DNA of 64,000 nt. Source: Acanthochlamys bracteata. Its lineage: Eukaryota; Streptophyta; Magnoliopsida; Pandanales; Velloziaceae. Below, piece by piece: positions 12,255 to 24,038 of this stretch. Location of the stretch: positions 4,464,001-4,528,000 of the forward strand of contig CM034140.1 of assembly GCA_019914995.1 (NCBI GenBank). The letters are read 5' to 3'. Within the stretch, counting starts at the first letter, position 1. Every line of letters starts with the position of its first letter. The notes beneath the pieces were generated by a model, which was given only the letters and a program-made list of their open reading frames with translations, was not told the DNA's origin and made no database searches. The position numbers and the translations under genes were made by a program.

Positions 12255-15246
12255 ATGGAGTTCAGCAAACTTCACGACCACCCCCTTCACATCGTAGCCA
12301 TGCCGTATCCCGGCCGCGGACACATAAACCCAATGCTAATTCTCAGCCGTCTGCTAGCAGCCCGCGTGGTCCAGATCACCTTCGTTGTCACTGAAGAATG
12401 GCTCGGATTGCTCGGCGCTGCCACCGTTGTGTCTCTGCCTCCTTCTATCACAATCCGAACTATCCCTAATGTCATCCCTTCCGAACACGGCCGTGCCAAC
12501 GACTTCACGGGATTCCTCGATGCTGTCAACACCAAGATGGTTAGACCATTCGAAGAGCTGCTTGATTGTTTAGTAGGTCCCAAGGTTTCTGCTATCGTTG
12601 CTGACACTTACCTTTCCTGGGTTGTAGATGTAGGCGAACGCCGGGGAGTGCCGGTTTGCTCACTGTTCCCTATGTCTGCAACGTTCTTCTCGATAGTCTA
12701 CCACTTTGATGACATCTTCGCTGCCGATGGCAGTAGTCAAAAAGGTATGCTTCTGTTGACCAATCAATTGCATTCACTTCCAAGAGAATATGACTTCACG
12801 ATCTACTTTTTTGTTACATTGCAAATAGCTACAACCATGTATGTTTGTGGAGTTAACAATATGATACTATGGAGTTACTCTTACAATTAATTAAGTAGTA
12901 AAACTTGATCCTTGCAAAAACTTAAGTATTGCCCCCTGGTCATTCTCTTCGGCTTATTAGAGGTCAGTAGAGGATCTTTCACCAAAAGCTACCACTGTGT
13001 AATGGTTAGTGCTGAAAAGCTTAAGTATATTCGAAGTTTGCCTACTGCAAACCTGACAAAAAGAAAGAGTAGCGCATCTCCATAATTAAAGCTTCTGTCA
13101 TATAGAATGAGCCTGGTTTTCTTAATTCATCTCAGGCTGATAGCAGGAATCCAAAAGGCATGTAGATTTGTGCCTTAACAAGAAACAGAATCAGGAGATA
13201 ATGTGCTTGCCACATGACTAGATGAGCTTTTTGAGGCATATGTTGGAGCTCTCAAGATTCCAATCCACATGAAATGAAATGATCATGGTGCTCTCAAACT
13301 CAACTGGTCGAATCCAGACTTTAGTACGTCATTTCTGTGTTTCAAAATGAATTTAGCAGATATGCACTACTAAGCAGGGCAAGAATATTACTAAATTTGT
13401 TTGATACAAGTCTTTTGCTGAGAGCACAATTCATTGACTTATGTTATCATGATGAAGGAAAAAGTTTAAATGGCATTAGATGAACTTTGAACTTACCTTA
13501 TTAAGATCCAGATGTGCAACTCTTTACCCAAGTTTGACGGACTATGTTTATATGGAATGGACTTTGTTAACTTCCAGTATTGTTCTTATAACTTGATAAC
13601 TGAACTACATATTTGTGGACAGTACTCTATCTTGTTTTCAAAAAGAAAAGAAAAGTAAAAACCAGAGAACAAAGAAGCAGCTTTTTAAGAGAAAGCATCA
13701 TAGGTGCTTCTCTTAATGTCAGGTTTGGAATGTAAAATTGCTTCAATAGTCAGCACTGCCGTTTCACCCTGAAAAATTGCTTTAATTACATCTAACATAG
13801 ATGACATTGAATTTGTTGTTAGAATTTTAGAAATCGATTTAATTTTCTTTGATAGAGTACAATATATTGTCATTCTAACATCGATGGAATGTTAGATTGA
13901 GTTCTTGATTTAGCTGTCTCAGTCCCCAAGGTGTTGGACTTCATGCTCAATCCTAGAAAGGAGTGCTAGTTCTAGCAGATTGTCCTGGTTACAAATCCTT
14001 CAACATGAGCAAGAAGATTTCTTAATAGGATTGCTCCTTATCAATATTATAGCTGTTCACTTTTAGGATATAGAATTGCAAATATGGCTACTTCATTATG
14101 CTAGTTCCAATTAGTGCTAGGTTGATACTAAATTAAACCAATTAATTTCATGGTTATACAAAAGTAAATGCCTAATTTTCTTTTAAGACAAGTTTTTTAA
14201 GACAACCATACGCTGCTAAGAGTTGCAGGCTCATGGTATTCTTTAGTAAAAGGCAAAAGAATTCATTTACCATTGCATACACTACTTTTCCATGATAACT
14301 TCCCAATGGGTATTTGTAATTTTGGCACACAATCGGTCAATTTCTGGCTTCTTATTTGACTGCAGGCATTCAGCGGCGCTTGGAGAAGCATGCCCATGGA
14401 TTAAAACCCACGGATGTCAACTCCCTTATGTCGATGCACAGGCCGCTTGAACTATCGCTGCACTGCTTCTCTCAGGCAAGAAAAGCACGATACATCCTCT
14501 TTACTTCCTGCTATGAGCTGGAATCCTGCACGATTGACTCACTCCGGAAACAAATCCAAGTCCCTGTATACTCTCTAGGCCCTACTATACCTTACATGTT
14601 CTTTAAAGATGATGATCTACAAAGCAATCATCATAAAGTAAATGGTAATGCAGACTACTTCAACTGGCTGGACTCACAACCTGATAACTCTGTCCTCTAT
14701 GTGTCATTAGGGAGCTTCCTTTCGGTATCCACAATGGAACTGGAAGAACTAGCAATTGGCTTGCGAGAGAGCAAAGTCAAGTTCTTATGGGTTGCTCGTG
14801 GTGATACATCTCGCATACAGGAGATGACAGGTGATGCAGCCTTGATTGTGCCTTGGTGTGACCAACTCAAGGTCTTGTGCCATCCAGCTGTGGGAGGTTT
14901 CTTGTCGCACTGTGGATGGAACTCAACTATGGAAGCAGTGTTTGCAGGGAAGCCATTGCTGACACTACCAATAATCTGGGATCAACATGTAGATAGTAGG
15001 CTTATAAGTGATATGTGGAAGATTGGTTTAAGTGTGAGGGAAGAAGCAGAGAATGAAAGCTCTTTCACAAGGGATGATGTAGTGAAAGTTGTTCAGAAAT
15101 TGATGAATTCGAATGACAAAGAGACAGTGAAGATGAGAATAAGGGTGATGAAATTGCATGACGTAGTTCAGGGTGCAGTTGTTGAAGGGGGATCTTCATA
15201 CACAAATTTAAGTGCTTTTGTTGAAGATCTTAAAAAGGCAAATTAA
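12255..15246 (+). CDS. UGT87: UDP-glycosyltransferase, UGT87-like (two exons)
   Basis: A family-1 glycosyltransferase that moves sugar from a UDP-sugar to a small acceptor in the cytosol; the acceptor cannot be deduced. Exons: 12255-12744 and 14366-15246, joined in phase 1 by an intron with gtatgc donor and tgcag acceptor. The product is 456 residues, normal for plant UGTs. The N terminus reads MPYPGRGHINPM, with the expected catalytic His at residue 23, and the assisting Asp lies in VADTYLSW (D117). The 44-residue PSPG box runs from W327 to Q370, including HCGWNSTMEAVFAGKP and ending WDQ; the W-C-D-Q opening, instead of the usual W-A-P-Q, and the context resemble the UGT87 clade. All key residues are present. 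The 1.6-kb intron carries nothing recognisable. Clade assignment is from memory of family features. Confidence 0.9.
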
Positions 15247-15974
15247 CGGTTCTGCTTTTCAGTGTTAAATGAATCGGTTTAATGTTTAGAAGTGATGATG
15301 TAGCTATCTATTATTCTGACATCATATTATTCTGCTCTCTTCTTCTTTGAGAAAGATTGAATGTTCGAAACCTATTTGCATTTTGTGCTCTGTAAATGAT
15401 TGTGCTCTTACTGATTATAAAACAATTTCTGAGCAAACAATTCAAATTATTCCCTTTTTTTTCTTTTTCTCAAACGGGCAGAAATGGTATCAGATTAGGA
15501 AGCAATTTATAGTCATGTAAACAATCGGCTTTAGCCAACCTCAATGTTCTTCTAATCAGATGGCTCTTGTAGAAAAAATAATAATAATAACAAATACGTG
15601 CAATATTTGGATATGCAGAAAAGTTTTTCCTCTCTTGATGTTGCGTTCTACGAAGATAGATTTCATTTCTAATCAATGTTGGTAGAGTTACCATCTTATT
15701 TGAATATTTCTTTAAATATAAGAAAGCCTAAATAGTTTGGTAAGTATGAGTTTGGCTTTCATAGATTGGTCAAATGTCACTGAAGCGGTTCCAAGACGTA
15801 GTCGAGTCAAGTTGGCTCCGTTACGTAGGGCGTATCTGATGTTTCAGTGTTGCATGGACCCTGACAACAGCTGGTTTGAGTCTTCTTGTATTGCTATAGT
15901 GGACAAAGAGTAAGGGATATGTCTTTAGTTTTGTTTGCCCGAGTTATGCAAAGAAGAGTGGCTTTTGGGTACGA
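15247..15974 (+). other. UGT 3' flank
   Basis: The 3' UTR and downstream DNA. A likely polyadenylation zone lies around 15390-15450 (AT-rich, ttataaaac). Beyond 15700 there is a moderately GC-rich unique stretch with no coding signal, up to the copia LTR. Confidence 0.4.
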
Positions 15975-16151
15975 TGAAAAACTCTTTCAATTTTATTTAT
16001 CTATCATTCAATACAAGTACATATATATACACTCTTTATAATACTAAATAAAAAAAGTTCTAAAATGATAAAAGATATCTAATTCTAAGAAAAGATATTT
16101 AAAATAATTATCATAAATATCTACGTAATTATGTATTGAATCACGCCAACA
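15975..16151 (-). repeat. Copia 3' LTR
   Basis: 177 bp. It shares aactctttcaatttta and atctatcattca with the LTR at 21386-21549. On the minus strand it starts tgttggcgtg, immediately after the polypurine tract. Confidence 0.85.
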
Positions 16152-16517
16152 TTCCTCCTCAAGTTGGTGTAAAAATATCATCGATGCCCAAATTGCTTAG
16201 TAAGTTATGAAAAAATTCTACTTGAGACACATTTTGTTAATATGTCGACTAGTTGTGCTTTTAAGCTCACAAAAGATAACTCAATCAATTTTGTATCTAG
16301 TTTTTATTTGATGAAGTGTCAATCTACCTCAACATGCTTGGTGCGATCATGCTGTACTGAATTATGAGTAATATTTATTGCAGCTTTATTATCATAAAAT
16401 AATCTTATAGAACTCCTTGAAGGAAAATAAAATTTCATCAATAATATTCGAAGTCATAAAAGTTCACAAACTCTATATGATATTCCTCTATATTCAGCTT
16501 CAGCAGAAGATCGAACA

Positions 16518-17250
16518 ACAACAAGGTTGTCAGGATCGGAATTTTATGTAGGATCGTTTCGCTTGTGTAAGATCTCGGAAGTTTAAGTAAGATCATAAAA
16601 TTTACTTTTCGATAATTTTTTTATAAATTTATTTAATGCTTTTAAAATTTTAGATAGTACTTATTAAAATTATTAAAAAGTAAATATATTATTTTTTTAC
16701 ATTTCATCTTAATGTAAGAAATTAAAAAAGTTCATATTTATAGTTCAGATAAACTATATTACTAACAGTTTTTTATATTCATTTAGTTCGTTATCACAAT
16801 AATTTTATATATTATGTCATTATTTGCAAATGTACACTTATACTATATTTATAAAATTTATTTTCTTATGTAATCAAACAATCCGTCTTTATCGCCTCAA
16901 AATAAAGAGAAAAAATTTAATTCAAAACACCACCACACAGAAAATATTTTACTCTCTTAATAAATTCCTCACGAATAAACTAAACCTAACTGCACTAGCT
17001 GCAAACGAACGACTGATTTTCTATAGTTTTTTCAGCTTCAATCAAAATCCTTGAGCGCTCTTCTTATTAATGAAAATTTTTTATAAGCTGAAATCGTAAG
17101 ATCGAAAATACAATCACGATCTTAAGGATTTTAGGATTAAGATCGGGATCTTATAGATTTGAAGTAAAATCGGGATCTTGTATCAAGTAGGATCGTTTTG
17201 TTGATATAAAATCGTAAGATTTTAAGATTTAAATCGGAATTTTAACAACC
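16518..17250. mobile_element. Unclassified insertion inside the copia element
   Basis: Copia-related sequence (tattcagcttcagcagaaga, 16491-16510) is interrupted by about 730 bp of unrelated AT-rich DNA and resumes near 17250. The insert begins ggttgtcaggatcgg and ends attttaacaacc, giving weak inverted termini. Both edges carry gtaggatcgttt (about 16549 and 17189) as direct copies. It has no coding capacity. It may be a non-autonomous DNA element, but the target duplication is unclear. Confidence 0.4.
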
Positions 17251-17306
17251 ATGCCAACAAATATAAAATAGCTAGAGATAGAACATCTGTCGGTCTTATC
17301 TCCTGT

Positions 17307-17530
17307 CTAGTCTACATCAGTATATATATCTATATTTAGATGGTTATATTTTTTGAATAATAATCTTTTATCTGATACTGATTTTAAATATTTCAAAATT
17401 CTGTTCATAGCTTCCATATGACCAACACTTGGAGAATGCATAAACTGACTGACAACGTTCACAACATATGCTATATCAGGACGAGTATATGATAAGTAAA
17501 TCAATCTACCAACCAATCGTTGATATATTT
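17307..17530 (-). pseudogene. Copia RNase H fragment
   Basis: The reading frame contains RPDIAYVVNVVSQFMHSP and ILKYLK, the conserved block just before copia RNase H, then a short run ending DIYTDVD (normally followed by the catalytic A-D-W region). It is truncated and separated from its reverse transcriptase by the TRIM. Confidence 0.8.
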
Positions 17531-17620
17531 TTAACTGCTGGCACTTGATTAGGAGGATCTATTAAGTTATAATTCTCAATGATAGGTGTATCGGCAGGTT
17601 TGTAATCCGACATTCCTATC

Positions 17621-17740
17621 TATTAAAGAAAGGTTTAGTCCCACATTGCTTATCAATGATCGTGAGATGATATTCATAAAAGTTTGGGCTCACTCTTCTC
17701 ATTGCCAATTGGTTTTGAGAAGAATCCTAAATTCGTCACA
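17621..17740 (+). repeat. TRIM left LTR
   Basis: 120 bp, starting tattaaag (the canonical TG decayed to TA). It carries the tagtcccacattgcttatca core also present in the right LTR. Confidence 0.93.
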
Positions 17741-18034
17741 TGGTATCAGAGCGGGTTGGGCCGGATCGGTCCAAGATATGGGCTAAATTTAACTTATTAT
17801 TCATATATATTCAGGGCCTACATGGTCCGGTTTATTCTAGGGCAAAAATAGCTCACTTCATTTCAGGGCAAGTAACCCGTTTTATTCAAAGAACATTTGT
17901 CCGCTCATTTTAGGGCAAGTAGCTCATTTCATTTCAGGGCAGTTCGTCCGCTTCATCCAATTCAATACAGGACATGTAATCCACATCAATTCAATTTAAA
18001 AATAAAAGAAAAGGACACTCTGCTAGAGGGCAGG

Positions 18035-18154
18035 TGTTAAAGAAAGGTTTAGTCCCACATTGCTTATCAATGGTCCTGATATGATATTCATAAAAACTTG
18101 GGCTTACTCTTCTCATTGCCAATTAGTTTTAAGAAGAATCCTAAATTCGTCACA
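18035..18154 (+). repeat. TRIM right LTR
   Basis: 120 bp, the same length as the left LTR, differing at a handful of mostly transition sites. Confidence 0.93.
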
Positions 18155-18477
18155 CTATCTCAGATAATAAGTTAAGGACATATTTTATTTGTGATAGAAA
18201 AATACCTTACTTAGATCTCGCCACTTCAATCCCTAAAAGATATTTCAACTCTCCAAGTTTTTTCATTTCAAACTCAGATGCTAGATATGTCTTTAATCTC
18301 TGAATTCTTTCATGATCATTATCTGAAACAATCATATCATCAACATATATTATCAAAATAGTTACCTTATCATTTTATTTTTTCAAAAATAATATATGAT
18401 CAGCATTTAACTCTGTCGATAATCATATATATTCAAGGCTTGACTAAATCTACTACACCATACTCTTAGAGATTGCT

Positions 18478-19061
18478 TCAACCTATATAAAGCCTTTTTA
18501 ACTTATAAATATAGTCAGTTCTTTCTAATACCCCATAGCTAGGTGAAAGCTTCATATATACTTTTTCTTCTAACTCACCATAAAGAAATGCATTTTTTAC
18601 ATCAAACTGCTGTAAGGGCCAATCAAGATTTGCTATAACAGACAGCAACAATCTGATAGTATTAATTTTTACAACTAGAAAAAAAATCTCGTAATAATTC
18701 ACTCCATAAGTCTGTGAGTATTCCTTAGTCATTAACCTTGTCTTATACCTCTCGATCGTTCCATCTATTTTGTGTTTGATGGTGTACACCCACTTACAGC
18801 CAACTGCTTCTCTAGTGCTAGAAAAAAACTCACAGTTGCTACCTGATTAAATAAAGTCATATATAATGGGGACAATCTGTGAGAAGACACATTATTAGCA
18901 ATAGTATATCTAAAAGCCTTTCTTTCTAGTGAATATCTCTCAGGAGATTTTTCACGATTTTTTCTATGTGACAACTGATAACTCCTGTTGACAATATTAG
19001 ATTTATCCATTATAATATTTTGAGTCTCAATACTTACTTCATACTTTATGAAAATCCTCAT
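18478..19061 (-). pseudogene. Copia reverse transcriptase remnants
   Basis: Two overlapping frames read through the start of the copia RT domain. The first has HRLSPLYMTLFNQVATVSF. The second has YTIKHKIDGTIERYK and QQFDVKNAFLYGELEEKVYM, the motif that holds the first catalytic Asp. The Y-x-D-D part is not found in frame. A frameshift near 18780 and lost downstream sequence show that it is dead. Confidence 0.88.
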
Positions 19062-19465
19062 AAGTTTGAACAGATACTGTAGAATACGAGATGGGAATTT
19101 CTTTCATAATTTTAACTCTTTCTATCTGTTCTATTTCTTTTGGTTCAAGTTTAGTAGTTCCAACCTCCTCCAATCCTTAGTCATGATTCACACATTATTT
19201 ATTACCTTCCTCAATATGTGTGCTGAGTTCAATGGTAAGTCAATTCAGATCTTCCGTAGATTTTATCTCCCCATGAAGATCTGATGTGATGTCGATCTAA
19301 CAAAGTAAATTTTCGACTTTAGAAATGTCACATCTATAGTCACAGAAGTACGGCGTGCCGGAAGATGATAGCAGCGATGACTTTTCTGGTAAGGATTATA
19401 ACCGAGAAACACTCATCTCAAAGCACATGGATCCAATTTATCTCATCTGGTTTTCAATAAATGTA

Positions 19466-20672
19466 CTAATGCAACAAAACCAAAGTCCGAGGTGAAAGTG
19501 AGAGGACAGAAGATATATTGATAAATGCAGATAAAATCTCAAGTGGTGTACAAAACTTTAGCATTTTAGAAGGCATACGGTTAATCAAATAAACTGCAGA
19601 CTGAATTACATCTACCCAATAGTGATTTAGAACATGGGCTTCAAAAATAAAGCACGGACAGTCTCTAAAATATGTCCAACTTTTTCTTTCAGTCACCCCA
19701 TTTTGTTGTGGCGTGTGTGGACAAGAGGTTTCATAAATCATACCATGATGATGAAGATAAGAGTTCAAAAACGTCTTAGCATACTCTCCTCTATTATCAA
19801 AGCGAAAGACTTGGGTAAAAAGAAAAACTGAGTCTCCAGTATCTTATGAAATCGCACAAATATATCTACTACATCATTTTTACTCTTCAAAGTAGATAAC
19901 CATGTCAAACCATACAATCATCTACAAATATCACAAACCATCTAATACCAATAAGTGTCATAACGGGAGAGCGTCTCCAAGCATCTGAATGTACTAATTC
20001 AAATGGAGTTGATCGTTTACTCATAACAGAAAAATAATGCATTCGGTGACTCTTACCAAGAATACAAATTTTACACTGAAACTCAAACTCTTTGAGGCCA
20101 GAAAATAAAGATGGTAATAAAGAATATAAATATGCGAAATAAACATGACCTAGTCGTCGATACCAAAGCCAAACTTTATTCCTTTTGTCAATATCAGATC
20201 CACCAACATTATGAACTTTTTCGGACATGATATTATCTAAATAATATATGCCTCCTCTCTTAATACCACGCCCAATAATCTTATGTGTCTGGATATCCTG
20301 AAGTAAACAAAAATATGGGTATAATAGAACAGTACAATTTAATTGTTCAGTAATTTGTCCAATAGACAATAGATTATTTGATAAAGAGAGATCAAATAAG
20401 CAATTCTGTAGAGATAAAGATGGTATTAGTATAACTGTTCCAATACCTATCACTAGATAAGTATCTCCGTTAGCATATATCATATTATGTCTAACCGGAA
20501 TGGTTGTGGTTTGAAAATTCCTCGGATCGAATGTCATATAATCCGTCACTCCAGAGTGTAAAATCCATCTCGTATCCTTGTTAGAATCTGACATAATATT
20601 TAGAGCACAAATTTGGTTATCTGAGAAGTCTGAACTAACCAATGCTTCCCTAAGGAGCTTTTTTTCCCTCAA
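19466..20672 (-). pseudogene. Copia GAG-pre-integrase and integrase remnants
   Basis: The first frame (19905-20672) covers the end of gag/protease, the pre-integrase zinc segment (LWYRRLGH...CKIC, with the first His changed to Tyr) and the start of the integrase core (ELVHSDAW, IRWFVIFVDD). The second frame (19466-19768) carries TPQQNGVTERK, with the last acidic residue of the D-D-E triad, and LINRMPSKML. Stops and frameshifts separate the parts. Confidence 0.9.
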
Positions 20673-20699
20673 TTCTTTCCACTAATTTGGATATCTAAT

Positions 20700-20760
20700 T
20701 AATTTAAAACATGAGCCTTTATTATGGCCAAACTTACCATAATAAGTACATGTCTTCATT
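20700..20760 (-). pseudogene. Copia gag zinc knuckle remnant
   Basis: The minus strand reads CTYYGKFGHNKGSC followed by FKLIRYPN. This is the C-x2-C-x4-H-x4-C knuckle, with the second Cys replaced by Tyr and a stop soon after. Confidence 0.75.
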
Positions 20761-20779
20761 TCTCTTGAAATCTGTAAAA

Positions 20780-21070
20780 AAAATATTTGAGATCTAGTCA
20801 GATTTCTGAGTCTTAGTTTGATATGGGTCTGATCTTAGTAAGTTTAAGTTTGAATCTGAGTCTGCGTCTGAAATCTGAGTCAAAGTCTGATCTAGATCTG
20901 GTTTGAATAAATTGGTCTGGCTGGGTTTGAGTCCGGTTCAGCTCAATTCTAATTCAAACTGGTTCGGGTCGATCTGAGTTTGGTTTAGCTCAAATCTAGT
21001 TCATATTGGTCCGGATCGATTTGAGTCTGATTCATGTCATATCTGAGTTTGAATCAAGGGCGATCGGTGG
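20780..21070 (-). repeat. Low-complexity tract in the gag region
   Basis: Repeats of tctgagt/tctgatc and ggttc-type words. This is simple-sequence expansion with no frame. Confidence 0.5.
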
Positions 21071-21385
21071 TGAAGATTTCAATTGAGCGATTTGGCGGCA
21101 GCAGCGAATTCGGTGATCGGTGTCGGATGTGGTTGTTGGAGGCAGTAACTATTGCGACAGTAAGTGGCAGCGTCAGAAGTGTCGACGTGCGACAGCGGCG
21201 ATTGGTTTGATTTTTTTTCTGTTGATCTAATCCGATTAAATCGTCGGATTTATTTTGGTTGAAATTTTTAACTATTGTAATCATATGTCCATGATCGCAA
21301 CGGATAGTCTTGTCGAAATCTGACCGTAATAGTCGTTATCTTCACGACGGCGGCGAACAGATCTATAATTTTTGCTCTATTATCT

Positions 21386-21549
21386 TGATTAAAAACTCTT
21401 TCAATTTTATTCATCTATCATTCATTACATCTTTATAGTACTAAATAAGAAGAGTTTTAAAATAGTAAAAAAGACATCTACTTTTAAAATATATATATAT
21501 AATATTTAGAAAAAATATCTACCTAATTGTGTATTAACTCACACCGACA
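21386..21549 (-). repeat. Copia 5' LTR
   Basis: 164 bp, diverged and slightly shorter than its partner through small deletions. On the minus strand it starts tgtcggtgtg and ends next to the decayed primer-binding site. Confidence 0.85.
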
Positions 21550-23660
21550 GAGTTTACCCAAGTCGCTTAGGCGCCTGTAGCCTGGTCCATGGGTAGCACC
21601 CGAGTGCAGGGAGCTGCCATCGCTGGCATTGGCATTGCCGGGTGTCTTTCAGCACTCGCAACCAAAATAGGTCCTGTGTTCTACCTTTGCGCGCTTCCGT
21701 TCTTGTTCTTTGGGTGGTATACTTAACATTTGTATCAAAAGAGTCACTCGTCCCAAGCTCCTATATTATTATTATTATTATTATTATTATTTTGAGACGG
21801 AGCTTTGATATACCTCTAGCATTTGCAATTTAGGTCTTCATATGTTAGTTAATGGTATATAAAACTAGAAGCTAAAAAATAAATTTTCTTTTTTAATAAA
21901 CCAACACCTTCGGAAAAATAATATGTATTTGTTTATGTTTATTCTTTGTTTCTTACACTTTGTATTAGAAATGTTTATCTGATTAATATATAGCTCAGTC
22001 GATTAACTAAAACGCTAACATTTAACAATAGATCATTTGAACTATGTTTAAATTACTAAATAGTACAATCGTATCGACGCTTAATTTTAGTTTTAAGGTT
22101 ACTAATCTGTAAAATCCAGTCTATCTTACTCAACAACTAACATGTTATGCAATCCAGGAAAGAAGTAATTATATTCGTCCAACTTTGAATAACATGAGCC
22201 ATAAACTTATTTTAAATGATTAATACTAACAGATTTATACCATATCTACTTTGCTATAAGTAGATGTAAAAATAGTTTGCTGAGGAAAAACCATTAAACT
22301 TCAACGACGTGAAACATACGTAAAGAATAAGTTTTCTTCACTTTTTCCACTATAATATATTTTAAAGTATGTTGAAGTGTAATAAATTAGAAATTAAGAA
22401 TATAAATATTTAATATAAATTATTCTGAAAATAAGATTGCATATGAAGAGTTAAAATCAAAGTTATAAGTAAACTAAGAAAATATTTGGTAGTGTTGATA
22501 AAATAAATTTATTTATAAAAAAATATTTTAATAATTATTAAATAACGAGCATAATTTTTCTAACAAAAAAATAAAATTATATATATAAATTTTATGACAT
22601 ATAATTTATTTATATTTAAAATTTTAAAAAATTTTATAAAATATTGTATAAAATTATTTGAGAAGTTATTTGAAATAATAAGGATTTTAAAAGTTCAGCC
22701 AAACATTTTGTAAATTATATTTAACTTTTGTATTAGCATCTTATATGACGTTTTTGATGACTTTGATATCCTATTGAACTTGCCTTTGATTTATGACTCA
22801 TCGGAACTCGAAGTCTTGTTGTATTAAAAATAACTAATTGTATACATTCTTTTTCTTCGTTGTTCAATTTTTTCTAAAAGAAATTATGCATTCAGTAAAT
22901 AACTTATTTTGTTTAGTTTGATTTGTTTTCTTTGTTTTCGGCGGACGCTAAAATTAGTTTTAAATCCTCCTCAAAAAATATGACTGTTGATAATATAAAT
23001 AACTACTCAATACGTAATTGAATGTCATTATTACATTTATGAGTAATATACAAGCTATTTACCTAAATATTTCCTGATATTATCAAATAAAAACACTTTG
23101 TCCACTTCATTATATCTACGATCATAAGTTTCTATTTAGGTAGCAAAATTTACTATTAAATACTTAGCAATTTATTAATTTTTAAATAAATATAAAAATT
23201 AAACTAAAATTTTTAACAGTATTATTTGTAACTCAATTTTTGCTTAAAAAAATATGCTCTAAATAGACATTTGGGAGTTCTTACAAAAAAACTTTTCACA
23301 AAAGAAAACTTTTAAATATATTATTTTATAAATATTTATAAAATAAAATTATTTGTATAAATATTTTATAATTTATAATTCATCTATATTATTCAAATTG
23401 TTTAAAAAATTGTCTATAAATTTTTGAAGTAAATTTTTTTTAAAGAATAATAAGCAATTCCAAACATGATTTAAATGAACAAAAACTCTGTATATGGGGC
23501 TGGGTTTAAAAAGTAGTCTCTAGGCCCAGTTTTTCGTTAAGAAAACGTGACTATTCAAACTGATCTAATGTTCCTGCAGTACACTGTACCACAGACAACA
23601 GTCCACCGCCACGGTCCCGTTATTTATTAATAAATAATTTACAATACCAACACCCTTCGA
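21550..23660. other. Intergenic region with diverged MITEs
   Basis: It starts with a short GC-richer unique stretch (21550-21720), then an (ATT)n microsatellite (about 21763-21791), then very AT-rich DNA. Two segments, about 22485-22710 (tttggtagtgttgat to cagccaaaca) and 23265-23470, resemble diverged members of the AT-rich MITE family described near 33.5 kb. No gene is seen. Confidence 0.5.
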
Positions 23661-23667
23661 AAACTTC

Positions 23668-23678
23668 TCCAACGGCTT
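23668..23678 (+). promoter_or_regulatory. MSA-like element, cyclin B promoter
   Basis: tccaacggctt matches the mitosis-specific activator consensus YCYAACGGYYA at 10 of 11 positions. It lies about 370 bp upstream of the start codon. MSA sites bind three-repeat MYB factors and give G2/M expression in plants. Confidence 0.65.
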
Positions 23679-23732
23679 TATTCTTCTTAACAATCTCTTC
23701 GAAGATGAATCGTCCGATCAAATCTAATCTTA

Positions 23733-23737
23733 CCGTT
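23733..23737 (-). promoter_or_regulatory. MSA core
   Basis: aacgg on the minus strand, the core only; the flanks deviate. It is counted because it lies between two better sites. Confidence 0.35.
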
Positions 23738-23755
23738 CATATTCAAACATAGATA

Positions 23756-23766
23756 TAACCGTTGGA
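23756..23766 (-). promoter_or_regulatory. MSA element, perfect match
   Basis: The minus strand reads tccaacggtta, an 11/11 match to YCYAACGGYYA, about 275 bp upstream of the cyclin start codon. A TATA-like cttataacc lies about 25 bp downstream of it. Confidence 0.75.
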
Positions 23767-24038
23767 ATCACAGAGCTCGGACTTATAACCAACAACTTTT
23801 CCTTAGATTACATCCATTCATCACCATCTTCGGAGAAAGAAACCAAGATCAAGAGAGGAAGATTGAAAGAGGAAGATTACAACAAGTGTTAGATTTGATT
23901 TTAACTTTGCATTGAGAGAGAAAGGTGGCAGCAGTAATAGGCACGCAAGGGGAGTCGCGGGTTGCTGCCCGCATTCAGTCGTTCTTCTCCTCCGTGTTGT
24001 CAGGAATCTTTGGTGAAGGTAGAGGAGCAGGAGAACAA

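Larger units (their letters stand above)
17621..18154 (+). mobile_element. TRIM (terminal-repeat retrotransposon in miniature), complete
   Basis: Two 120-bp LTRs (17621-17740 and 18035-18154) flank a 294-bp internal region. The right LTR starts tgttaaag and both end cgtcaca. The primer-binding site tggtatcagagc (17741-17752) abuts the left LTR and matches the 3' end of initiator Met tRNA exactly. A purine-rich tract (gctagagggcagg, 18022-18034) abuts the right LTR. A perfect 5-bp target duplication, ctatc, lies at 17616-17620 and 18155-18159. There is no coding capacity; the internal DNA has repeated tttcagggcaagta-like units. It lies in the copia element in opposite orientation, so it is the younger insertion. 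Confidence 0.95.
15975..21549 (-). mobile_element. Decayed Ty1-copia retrotransposon hosting nested insertions
   Basis: LTRs lie at 15975-16151 (3' LTR in element orientation) and 21386-21549 (5' LTR). Directly inside the 3' LTR is the polypurine tract cttgaggaggaa (minus strand, about 16152-16163). Directly inside the 5' LTR at 21374-21385 the minus strand reads agataatagagc, 8 of 12 matches to the initiator-tRNA primer site tggtatcagagc. Between them, in copia order, are gag knuckle, GAG-pre-integrase, integrase, reverse transcriptase and RNase H remnants, all broken. A TRIM (17621-18154) and another element (about 16518-17250) are inserted in it. The 5-bp flanks (tacga and gagtt) do not match, so the target duplication is lost or the ends are off by a few bases. 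Confidence 0.9.
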
